42,400 nt of DNA from Deltaproteobacteria bacterium (lineage in GTDB: Bacteria; Desulfobacterota; Syntrophia; Syntrophales; JAFGIO01), in the NCBI GenBank assembly GCA_016929555.1, contig JAFGIO010000105.1, positions 1-42,400 of the forward strand, written 5' to 3'. The position numbers and the translations under genes are program-made. This document shows, piece by piece, positions 25,045 to 32,768 of this stretch. Every line of letters starts with the position of its first letter. Positions within the stretch are counted from its first letter, which is position 1. The notes beneath the pieces are model-generated. The model was not told where the DNA came from and did not search any database. It saw nothing but the letters and a program-made list of their open reading frames with translations.

Positions 25045-26088
25045 TTAAACTTGGCTGTGCTTCATCTCGATTAGGGGAATGTGTTCCTTGGGGCGGACGA
25101 GATCGAGAACGATGGCCCCCGCAACCGGACACTGGAGAACGCAGACCCCGCAGCCATAGCATTTCTCGGGGTTCACTACGGCGACATCGTCTTTCATTTC
25201 AATGGCCTCGAAGGCGCAATGCTGGACGCAAAGACCGCAACCCGTACAAAGCTCCGGTTTGACAGTCGATTGGAAACGGCTCTTTTCGATCAGGAAGTAC
25301 CCCGTCGAGGCCACGTGCCGGATGTTTGAGCAGCACATCTTGTCGCAGTGGCAGATGAATCCGAGCTTCTCTCCCCCCATGACGGTGGGAATCAGGCCAT
25401 GCTCTTCGGCCAGACGAAGCGTCGCCAGGCCCTCTTCGAGGGTCAATCGACGCCCCACGCCCATCTCCTCGGCGTAGCGCGCGGAACCCTCCGAAAGCTG
25501 AAGGCAGACCTCGAGAGGCTTGTCGCTCCGGCCGACCGATACGAGGTACATGGCGCAGGGACAGTTCACCACGGCTATTGCCGGGGCGTTCTTCACGATG
25601 GCCTCTGTGTCTTCATAGGGAAGCATCTCGATGTCGGGACTTACGGCCCTCTTGAGTGGAATGACCCGGAAGCGTGGACCCGGCAGTTTGTCGCGCAGTG
25701 CGGCCAGTTCGAAAAGATCGGTCTCCCGATAGCGCTCCCACAATTCGAGAAGATCGGGCGGCACGGGATCGTAGAGCCTGTTGAAGGCACCGGCGTTGGC
25801 CGCGTCGTGGAACTGTCCGAGGCTTCGGACCATGAAATACCGTTTCTCACCCTCCTTGACGAAGGACATGGCCACGCCCTTTTTGGCAAACAGTTCCAGT
25901 TGCGCCTCGGCCGCGGCCTCGGCGATACCATATTTTTCAGCGAACTGGCTGACGGTGGCCGGCAGCGACAGCAGCATCTCTCCTTCTTGGGGGGTAAGAA
26001 GACGCTCGAGAATCAGGGGAATGTGCTTGGCCTGGGGAGGCACCCACAGCCTTTCACAGATTTTTGCATATACATCCGTCTCTGTCAT
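25045..26088 (-). CDS. Ferredoxin-type 4Fe-4S protein with helical N-terminal domain
   Basis: In the 347-residue protein the last 75 residues carry two [4Fe-4S] motifs, CTGCGLCVQHCAF and CYGCGVCVLQCPV. A further cysteine set lies in the middle (VNCPCAMYLV about residue 175, and ICHCDKMCCSN about 245), characteristic of a family of Fe-S proteins frequent in sulfate reducers and syntrophs. Residues 20-130 look like a winged-helix or helical substrate domain (LLSLPATVSQFAEKYGIAEAAAEAQLELFAKKG). It is cytoplasmic. GAGGATG precedes the ATG. It is 84 bases downstream of an enoyl-CoA hydratase gene and is probably co-transcribed, suggesting an electron carrier for acyl-CoA oxidation or reduction. 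That role is inferred. Confidence 0.83.
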   Translation of the reverse strand: MTETDVYAKICERLWVPPQAKHIPLILERLLTPQEGEMLLSLPATVSQFAEKYGIAEAAAEAQLELFAKKGVAMSFVKEGEKRYFMVRSLGQFHDAANAGAFNRLYDPVPPDLLELWERYRETDLFELAALRDKLPGPRFRVIPLKRAVSPDIEMLPYEDTEAIVKNAPAIAVVNCPCAMYLVSVGRSDKPLEVCLQLSEGSARYAEEMGVGRRLTLEEGLATLRLAEEHGLIPTVMGGEKLGFICHCDKMCCSNIRHVASTGYFLIEKSRFQSTVKPELCTGCGLCVQHCAFEAIEMKDDVAVVNPEKCYGCGVCVLQCPVAGAIVLDLVRPKEHIPLIEMKHSQV

Positions 26089-26172
26089 CGTTTCATCCTC
26101 ATCGTAGGCATGACAGGTCCGCTCCCGACCGTTCCCTCAAACCTGAGGCGGAACGGCGAATACGGCCACGGT

Positions 26173-26946
26173 TCACTCACCCTTGAAGTTGGGCTTGCGT
26201 TTTTCCAGGAAGGCGGCAAATCCCTCCATGGCGTCCTTGGAGGTGCCGATGACCCGCGTCACCCCTTCGAACTCCGCGCGCAGACCCGCATCGGTGCCGT
26301 ATTCAAGCCCGTCGGACACGCTCTTCAAGACCACGGAAACCGCCAGTGGCGGCCGTTCCGCAAGGAGGTTCGCCATTTCCAGGGCGTCCTTTAGGACCTC
26401 TCCCGGGGCCGAAACCTTGTCGACCAGCCCGATTGCGAGCGCCTCCGGCGCCGTAAGCCGCTTGCTGAAAAGGATGATATCGAGGGCCTTCGCCCGGCCC
26501 AGCATGCGCGTCATCCTTTGGGTCCCGCCCCAGGCGGGGATGATGCCGAGATTCAGTTCTGGAAGTCCGATGAGGGCCTTGGGGGCATCCACCATGATTC
26601 GGAAATGGCAGGCCATGGCGAGCTCGCAGCCGCCGCCCAGGGCAAACCCGTTGATGGCGGCGATGGTGGGTTTCGTGAGGCGGTCGATCCTCGTCCATAG
26701 TCCCGTGCCGATGTAGCTGCATTTGTCGCCGTTTGCGGCGTCGCTTACATCGAAGCCCGCAGAGAACCCCTTCTCTCCCGCGCCGGTGAAGATGATCGCC
26801 CGAATGTTCTTGTCGCTTTCCAGATCGTTGAGGGCATTCTGCATATCCAGCAGCGTCGCCAGATTCACCGCATTGGCCGGGGGATGATTGATCGTCAGAA
26901 TCCCTACGTGACCTTTCTTTTCCAGGATGATGTTTTCAAATTCCAT
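26173..26946 (-). CDS. Enoyl-CoA hydratase
   Basis: The ATG at 26946 (257 residues) is chosen because GAAGGAGGT lies 9-10 bases before it, inside the frame that starts at 26970. The protein has LTINHPPANAVN, GAGEKGFSAGFDVS, and both catalytic glutamates in their normal contexts: GGGCELAMACHFRI and GLPELNLGIIPAWGGTQR. It should hydrate trans-2-enoyl-CoA to 3-hydroxyacyl-CoA, the second step of beta-oxidation. It is followed by a ferredoxin-type gene and diverges from an acyl-CoA dehydrogenase gene, so dehydrogenation, hydration and electron transfer are clustered here. Chain-length specificity cannot be read. Confidence 0.93.
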   Translation of the reverse strand: MEFENIILEKKGHVGILTINHPPANAVNLATLLDMQNALNDLESDKNIRAIIFTGAGEKGFSAGFDVSDAANGDKCSYIGTGLWTRIDRLTKPTIAAINGFALGGGCELAMACHFRIMVDAPKALIGLPELNLGIIPAWGGTQRMTRMLGRAKALDIILFSKRLTAPEALAIGLVDKVSAPGEVLKDALEMANLLAERPPLAVSVVLKSVSDGLEYGTDAGLRAEFEGVTRVIGTSKDAMEGFAAFLEKRKPNFKGE

Positions 26947-27041
26947 AAAGAAATAACCTCCTTCATTCATTGATTTTTTTACACGGTCGTGAAGGCAGAA
27001 GGGCGTTTACTTCCCCCATCAGAACCATTTCATGCCGCTCA

Positions 27042-27070
27042 TTTATAAACCGATCGGCGCATCTTTTCAA
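27042..27070 (-). promoter_or_regulatory. Promoter for the enoyl-CoA hydratase/Fe-S operon
   Basis: TTGAAA (27070-27065), a 17-base spacer and TATAAA (27047-27042) on the minus strand. The spacer holds CCGATCGG, a perfect 8-base palindrome, resembling the MBL gene promoter at 20421-20449. The 421-base gap 26947-27367 otherwise contains only the divergent promoter at 27163-27190. Confidence 0.7.
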
Positions 27071-27162
27071 TCGAAGAAACGATATTCATGCAAAACAATT
27101 CGATCATGCAGTGGAAAGAGGATTCAAGGTCCTGACACACCCTGCATCCGCGGATAATTCAA

Positions 27163-27190
27163 TTGACATTATTCGGCACTTCAGTATCAT
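27163..27190 (+). promoter_or_regulatory. Promoter for the acyl-CoA dehydrogenase gene
   Basis: TTGACA (27163-27168), a 16-base spacer and TATCAT (27185-27190) on the plus strand, about 180 bases before the start codon. Confidence 0.6.
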
Positions 27191-27367
27191 CAACGATGCT
27201 TGGGCCGGACCACGGCTGGAAATGGCTCCGGTTCCACTCCCGCGTGAATTTTTCCTTTCGGAACCAAAGGAAATCTGGACTGCAGGCTCATGCAGGAACG
27301 ATTTCCAAGGAAGGATTATCCAGCACCTGCAAAGATCAAAATCGAAGAAAAAGGAAGGATGGAAATC

Positions 27368-28531
27368 ATGGATTTTCAATTGAGCGAGGAAGAAAGGATT
27401 TTCAAGCAGATGGTTCATGATTTCGCCGACCGGCGTATTGCGCCGCTGGTCGACGTCTGGGAGAAGAGCGACGTATCCGTTATAGATTACGGCGATATTA
27501 TTGCTGAATACAGGGACTTAGGCCTGCTCGGCATCACGCTTCCCGAACGGTACGGCGGCTCCGGACTGCCGGCCATATACGCCGTGCTGGCCATGGAGGA
27601 GCTTGCCCGCTACAGCACCATGGCATCCGGTCTCGTCATGGAAACCAGCTTCGGCCCGATTCGGGCCGTGGAGCAGTTCGGCACGGAGGAGCAGAAGGAT
27701 CGTTTCATTCCCCCGACCTGCCGGGGAGAGAAGTTCATGGCGGTGGCCATGACCGAGCCCGGAGCGGGATCTGCGCTGACCGACCTGACGACGAGGGCCG
27801 TGCTGAAAGGCGATCACTACTTGGTCAACGGCCAGAAGCGATTCATTTCCGGAGGCGGCCATTCCCACTGGTACATGGTCTACGTGCGCATGAGCGAACA
27901 GAAGGGCCACAAAGGAATCGGGGGAATCGTGGTTGAAAAGGACACAGCGGGATTAACCTTCGGCAAGCAGGAACAGTTCATGGGCCTGCACGGGATGGCC
28001 AGTTGCGATCTGATCTTCGAGGACTGCCTCATTCCCAGAGAGAATCTGATCATTCCGGAAGGCGGTTTCGCCAAGCTGATGCAGGCCTTCGACGTGGAGC
28101 GCTGCGGGAACGCCACCCAGTCCCTCGGCATCGCCTGGGGGGCCCTGGAGGCGGCCAAGAAGTATTCCCAGGAGCGCATCGCCTTCGGCAAGCCGATCTG
28201 CGAATTTCAGGCCGTTCAGTTCCTCCTGGCGGATATGGCCATGAAGGTGGAGGCCGCCAGGCTCCTCATCTACCGTGCCGCGGTCAATGCGGGAAAAGGA
28301 CTGCCTTCCGTCTTCGAATCCTCCGTGGCGAAATGCTTCGCCAACGAAATGGCCAAGGAGGTCACCGACATGGCCTTGCAGGTCTTCGGCGGCTACGGCT
28401 ATTCGAAGGAATATCCGATCGAACGGATGCTGCGGGACAGCCGCGGCTGGCCGGTTGCAGGGGGCACCGTGCAGATGCAGCGGATCAACATCGCCGGCGC
28501 CATGCTGGGAAGACGGTTCAACCAGAGATAG
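27368..28531 (+). CDS. Acyl-CoA dehydrogenase
   Basis: Starting at the ATG at 27368 (387 residues) gives the standard family beginning MDFQLSEEERIF; an ATG nine bases upstream is the alternative, and AAGGAAGG lies before both. FAD and substrate motifs are present: FMAVAMTEPGAGSALTDL (123-140), NGQKRFISGGG (154-164), QVFGGYGYSKEYPIERMLRD (338-357). The position of the catalytic glutamate in short- and medium-chain enzymes is Gly365 here (VAGGTVQMQR), but Glu244 in AFDVERCG matches the alternative base used by isovaleryl-CoA and long-chain dehydrogenases. The enzyme introduces the alpha-beta double bond of an acyl-CoA, passing electrons to ETF. Substrate may be branched or cyclic; this is inference. 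Confidence 0.93.
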   Translation: MDFQLSEEERIFKQMVHDFADRRIAPLVDVWEKSDVSVIDYGDIIAEYRDLGLLGITLPERYGGSGLPAIYAVLAMEELARYSTMASGLVMETSFGPIRAVEQFGTEEQKDRFIPPTCRGEKFMAVAMTEPGAGSALTDLTTRAVLKGDHYLVNGQKRFISGGGHSHWYMVYVRMSEQKGHKGIGGIVVEKDTAGLTFGKQEQFMGLHGMASCDLIFEDCLIPRENLIIPEGGFAKLMQAFDVERCGNATQSLGIAWGALEAAKKYSQERIAFGKPICEFQAVQFLLADMAMKVEAARLLIYRAAVNAGKGLPSVFESSVAKCFANEMAKEVTDMALQVFGGYGYSKEYPIERMLRDSRGWPVAGGTVQMQRINIAGAMLGRRFNQR

Positions 28532-28800
28532 AGGTCCGCTGCCCTATCATTTGGTGAACTCTTGGGCATCACAGAGACGGGTTCGTTGTATCCATGACCG
28601 GCCCGTCCTTTTGCCCGGCACAGGCAGACCGAGTCTCCCCTATGCCGCCCCGGGCGACTTCGCGCAGTTTGCGCCCCAGAACGCTTTTTGCAGCCGTCTA
28701 TATCAGCCACAATCCAAGTCAACTGCTCAGACGATTGCCTACCCCAAAAAACATCTTTCCGCAATCGTCTTCTATCCCCCATATTTTAATGAGCGGTTTT

Positions 28801-30198
28801 TCATCCCTTCCGCCGGTACAGAAAGAGCTTTCTGCCGTTTTCGAGCGTCGTAGAGTCAACGAACCGGAACATCGTTTCGAAGTTCGATCTGAACGCGGCT
28901 TCATCGTAGGGGTGGCGTTCATCCACCCGGTTGTGCAGGAGTTTTTGCACCATCGGATCGCCGAGGGGAACAAATTCCACCAGGACGTTCTCTCCGATAC
29001 CGGAGAACCATCGGCTTACTATCTCGAGCGGTACACAGCTCGAAAGGACTAGGTGATGGATGAGGGCCAGCGCCAGGACTAGATCCGCCGGGCCGCGATC
29101 TCTAAGGCTGAAACGTTCGCGGCCGTCCCAGCCGAGGCCGGGGGATGGGTTCGCCAGATCCATGACGAGGGGAAGGATATTCTTCATCCCCTTCGAGTTA
29201 GAGACCTTCTCGTAGAGAAATTCCGCGCAGGCAGGATCGCCGTCGATACTCACGACGAAGGCCCCCCCGGAAGCGGTTATCTCCGAAAATTCTCCCGTAT
29301 TCGCCCCCAGATCCCATACCATGGCCGGGTTGAGTTGCTTCACTACTTGTTCAACATAGGCGGCCTTGCGGGCCAAATCCTCACTGTCATAGGTTCGGAT
29401 GTCTCCATACCCCTCCCAGATTGCGGATGATCTCTTCCACCGTATCCCCGATACCGTTTGCCTCAGCGAACGGATCAGCGCAATTAGACCGTTGTCACTC
29501 AATGTCAGCGTCTTCGCTTGGTCGGCCTTTCCGATATTCTCCTTGCGGTCCGCCTTAGCCTGAAATCGTGCGTGGAGGAGGAGGTGCATAAAGAGCCCAG
29601 GCGCAAAGCGCCTCCTTAGAGGGATCATCTTCGCGGCCAGATCGAGGGGATATCCGTCTATGTAAGAGCGCCAGAGGGAAAGGGTCCTGATGTCGCCGTA
29701 GGCCGCGAGGGCGAGGGGAGCGACAAAATGGGAACAGAACTGCTTATAGGCGATCCATGGACTTTCAGGAAGCCGTTTTCCAATGGACAGTGTGTCGATC
29801 AGACGCAGGCCATTCCCGTCATACTGGACATTGAATGCGCTCGCGTCGCGTAGCCAAAAGCCTTCGGGAACGATGCGTTCCATGATATCAAGGTGCAGGA
29901 GTGCCGCGTCCTTGAGGAGAGAAAAGGGCCACTCCCACGGGTAGCTTATCATGGGAATGCGGGGATGGCGGAGGCAGTATACCGTTCCTGAAGGAGCATC
30001 CTTCTCTTCAATCTCCTCGTGGTGAATGAGCAGCCCCGCATCGATGAGCTTCTCATGGATGCCGGCATCCCGAGCAGCCTCAAAATCATTCACACCGGGT
30101 TCGAAAATACTCCTGTAAATCCGGCCGTTCCTCGTGAAGACATGCCCGGCGGGGTCTCTGAAGGAGCCTGAATCACTTGTCACCCGGATCATCCTCAT
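28801..30198 (-). CDS. Two-domain SAM methyltransferase (NoeA-like) with kinase-like N-terminal signature
   Basis: In this 465-residue protein, residues about 280-440 form a class I SAM-dependent methyltransferase: motif I VWDLGANTGEF (294-304), acidic end of strand 2 VVSIDGD, and ADLVLALALIHHL (motif IV region). Residues 1-220 are a separate domain found in NoeA-like proteins. Within it, LRDASAFNVQ...LRLIDTLS (Asp118, Asn123, Asp135) looks like the catalytic loop D-x4-N and metal-binding Asp of kinase folds. The start ATG lies inside the end of the upstream 73-residue membrane protein gene (26-base overlap), implying translational coupling. The target is probably a surface glycan or lipid, judging by its neighbours; this is inference. 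It converges on the acyl-CoA dehydrogenase gene. Confidence 0.85.
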   Translation of the reverse strand: MRMIRVTSDSGSFRDPAGHVFTRNGRIYRSIFEPGVNDFEAARDAGIHEKLIDAGLLIHHEEIEEKDAPSGTVYCLRHPRIPMISYPWEWPFSLLKDAALLHLDIMERIVPEGFWLRDASAFNVQYDGNGLRLIDTLSIGKRLPESPWIAYKQFCSHFVAPLALAAYGDIRTLSLWRSYIDGYPLDLAAKMIPLRRRFAPGLFMHLLLHARFQAKADRKENIGKADQAKTLTLSDNGLIALIRSLRQTVSGIRWKRSSAIWEGYGDIRTYDSEDLARKAAYVEQVVKQLNPAMVWDLGANTGEFSEITASGGAFVVSIDGDPACAEFLYEKVSNSKGMKNILPLVMDLANPSPGLGWDGRERFSLRDRGPADLVLALALIHHLVLSSCVPLEIVSRWFSGIGENVLVEFVPLGDPMVQKLLHNRVDERHPYDEAAFRSNFETMFRFVDSTTLENGRKLFLYRRKG

Positions 30199-30394
30199 CG
30201 CCCCTGCCGAATAACGATTTTAACCGTTTCCAGAAGACGCCAATGGAGACGCTGACGGCCGCGATGGCTGCGATCACGACCTGTACAATCATGCTCCCGG
30301 CTCCCGGATCGAGGTAGGCGCACGCAGGCGAGGCGCATACCAGGGAGAGAAAGAGCACCGTTCCCCCTATACCCACAACCTGATATCTACTCAT
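30173..30394 (-). CDS. Small membrane protein, 73 residues, YLDPGAGS type
   Basis: The protein has one amino-terminal hydrophobic segment (about 8-26, probably a signal or membrane anchor ending near ACAYLDPGAGS) and a second (34-54, SMIVQVVIAAIAAVSVSIGVF), then a basic patch WKRLKSLFGR and an acidic tail. The YLDPGxGS motif followed by a hydrophobic helix recurs in small proteins encoded beside NoeA-like methyltransferases and membrane sulfatases. It overlaps the methyltransferase gene by 26 bases and is 204 bases downstream of the sulfatase-like gene. It could be a membrane scaffold for these enzymes; function is unknown. Confidence 0.8.
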   Translation of the reverse strand: MSRYQVVGIGGTVLFLSLVCASPACAYLDPGAGSMIVQVVIAAIAAVSVSIGVFWKRLKSLFGRGDEDDPGDK

Positions 30395-30598
30395 CCACCG
30401 TTCTTCCTCTTCATTATTGATATGAGCATAACAAGTCCGAATGGTCTATCCTTTCGAGTGATGGGAAACATCTCGATAATGCAACACGATAGAACTTTAT
30501 GATTTCTGCCTGGGGTCGACATGACATGGGGAGCGTTTTTTCATTTGTTCACGAGTCCGCCTACTTCATTACAATCCAAATCAGCACAAACGATCACT

Positions 30599-32500
30599 CT
30601 ATTTTTCAAGGGCGGGGACCTCAACCTTGGAGAGATCGAACCCCTTTTCCCGCAGGTGTTCCACCAGCAATTCCCTCAACGCTTCCCTGGGGGGTATATC
30701 CGTCTCGTCACAGGGGTTTGTGTGTTCTTTGACATTACACCAAAAAAAGCGATTGGACCACTGTTCCGTCCCGAAATTCATCGAAAAGTATCTCTGGCAG
30801 ATTATGACAGAGATCGTTCCCAACCCCTCGATGGGGGCGAAAGATGCAGGCTTTGCGTAGCGCCCGTTTCCGATCGCCTCACTTTCCTTGACGGAGACGG
30901 AAAAGATCGGGCGCGTCGGGTCCGGAGCGCCGGAAAGTAGGGACATCCCCTCCATCCAGGGAGGTATTTCCAAGCCCATATAATCGAGGATCGTCGGGGC
31001 GACGTCCAAGTACTGAACGTTGGCGGAGATGCTCCCGGCATGTTCCCCCCGGGGGAAACGGATGATGAGGGGAAGCTTCTCGTGGGTTACCCACTTCTGA
31101 CCGTGGTCCGTGTGCAAGATAACGATGGTACGATCCAGAAAACCCTTCTCTTCCAGGTATCCGACAACCTCCTCGAGATACCCGTCGAAATCGAGGATCG
31201 CATCGTCGTAGAAATCATCCATCCACTCCTCGGCCTGCTTCTTGCCAACAGAAAACAGACGGTTTCGAGAACCGTATTTCGGACCGTGTGTCCCCATCAG
31301 GTGCAAGTGCACCAGAAAGGGTTCCCCCTTCCGATCGATAAATTCGAGCGCCGCTTTCACACGACCCTCGTCACGGACAACGACCCCTCTCCTCTGGATC
31401 ACCTCCTCGAAGACGTTGATCATCCACTTCAGCCCGAACGCGTGCAGGAGGCGACTTTCTATGCGGTCGAACGTCTGAGAAAGGAAATACTGTTGAAGGC
31501 CGAAGCGCTCGGCAAGCGCATGCGGAAGGACAGCAAACGCCGTATCGCGCGACGTGCGGAAATTCGCGATATCGAAGGCATTACGCATATTGAGGTCGTA
31601 AGGGTCGGCATAGTGCCGCTCGCTGATGTCGAACCGGTGATAGCCGAGCTCACCCAGGATACCGGGGAGGTGCCGGTAGGCATCGGGTCCACGCAGGATA
31701 TCGGGAGGGTATATCAACTTTGTCGTCGTCGGGAGTCTTCCCGTAAAGAGGGACGCCAGCGATCCCCCCGAATGGGCGCAATTGGTAAAGCAGTTCTCGC
31801 ATACGAACGCCTCTTTTATGAACTCCCTCAGGAACGGGGTCGTGTCCCGTTCATATCCGTACGCCGAGAGGTGCCGTGCATTCAGGGCATCGCTCGAGAG
31901 GATCAGGAGATTGGGGCGGCGCGCCTGCGATGGGTTATATTGCATGGATGGGCTCTCGACTCCACCAGTCGCGTAGACAACAGCCGCCGCACCTGCGGAG
32001 AGCGCGATCAGAATGATTGAGACGACTGCAAGCCTGCGAAAGAGCGCGGAATGGCGAGGGGCTCGCGCTGCGTCGAAAAACAGACGGGTAAACGCAACCA
32101 TGAACAGGATGAAGAGGACCGCGTATACCAAGTGCCACGGGCTCTTCGACAAAATGATACCAAAACCGAAGAGGGTGTAGGTGAAATTATCGATCAGAAG
32201 AAAAACGGTGTCGGACAATACCGCCGAAGGGATGAGACAGGCGATTACGAGAAGAAATGCCCTTCCGAAATGGGGTTTTATGGTATAACTCAGCACTCCG
32301 ATGAGAGCAATCGCCGCGACTCCCGGAATAAGTAGAAAGAGGGGTGTCACCGCCAAGGATGACACCTTGTCCCAGGGGGATGCGGTCGAAAAGAACGAGG
32401 GTTTCGTCACGAAAAAGATCCACTCCATGAGGACGAAGAAATAGACGCAACCGACGTACAGCACCCCGAGTACAAACCAGCTCTCCGCTTTCCTATGCAT
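30599..32500 (-). CDS. Membrane-anchored sulfatase/phosphoglycerol-transferase family protein
   Basis: The 633-residue protein has five membrane helices in the first 180 residues (about 8-30, 50-70, 80-102, 122-142, 158-178), then an alkaline-phosphatase-superfamily domain outside the membrane. It begins RRPNLLILSSDALNARHLSAYGYERDTTP, shown here only by its key Asp204, and continues with CAHSGGSLASLFTGRLPT and LHTDHGQKW, the metal-binding DHG. The nucleophile position (Cys/Ser/Thr in sulfatases, Thr in LtaS) aligns best with Ser244. The topology is that of LtaS, MdoB and EptA-like enzymes that transfer phosphoglycerol or phosphoethanolamine to surface glycans or lipids, though a true sulfatase is possible. 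The start has only a weak ribosome-binding site. It is first of a three-gene cluster. Confidence 0.87.
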   Translation of the reverse strand: MHRKAESWFVLGVLYVGCVYFFVLMEWIFFVTKPSFFSTASPWDKVSSLAVTPLFLLIPGVAAIALIGVLSYTIKPHFGRAFLLVIACLIPSAVLSDTVFLLIDNFTYTLFGFGIILSKSPWHLVYAVLFILFMVAFTRLFFDAARAPRHSALFRRLAVVSIILIALSAGAAAVVYATGGVESPSMQYNPSQARRPNLLILSSDALNARHLSAYGYERDTTPFLREFIKEAFVCENCFTNCAHSGGSLASLFTGRLPTTTKLIYPPDILRGPDAYRHLPGILGELGYHRFDISERHYADPYDLNMRNAFDIANFRTSRDTAFAVLPHALAERFGLQQYFLSQTFDRIESRLLHAFGLKWMINVFEEVIQRRGVVVRDEGRVKAALEFIDRKGEPFLVHLHLMGTHGPKYGSRNRLFSVGKKQAEEWMDDFYDDAILDFDGYLEEVVGYLEEKGFLDRTIVILHTDHGQKWVTHEKLPLIIRFPRGEHAGSISANVQYLDVAPTILDYMGLEIPPWMEGMSLLSGAPDPTRPIFSVSVKESEAIGNGRYAKPASFAPIEGLGTISVIICQRYFSMNFGTEQWSNRFFWCNVKEHTNPCDETDIPPREALRELLVEHLREKGFDLSKVEVPALEK

Positions 32501-32635
32501 ACGTTATACTTTCGACCTTTGCCCACTCTTTACACGCAAAAAAAGAAACAGGCAAGCAATACACGTTAGAGCATTCCAGACGACCCCTCCCAAAATTGTT
32601 CACGCCAAGACATGGCAAGTGGGGAGATAATTTCA

Positions 32636-32664
32636 TTGACACGCCGCCTGTTCTCCTTTAGGAA
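32636..32664 (+). promoter_or_regulatory. Possible promoter for the molybdopterin oxidoreductase gene
   Basis: TTGACA (32636-32641), a 17-base spacer and a weak TAGGAA (32659-32664), about 100 bases before the ATG at 32769. Confidence 0.4.
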
Positions 32665-32768
32665 AAGTAGAATGTGATTGCTGTACCTGTACGTTCAGAA
32701 CGACCGAAGAGAACCTAGCTGCGAACACCTCGATATTGTCACTTTTTCAAGATAAACATAGGTTTACG

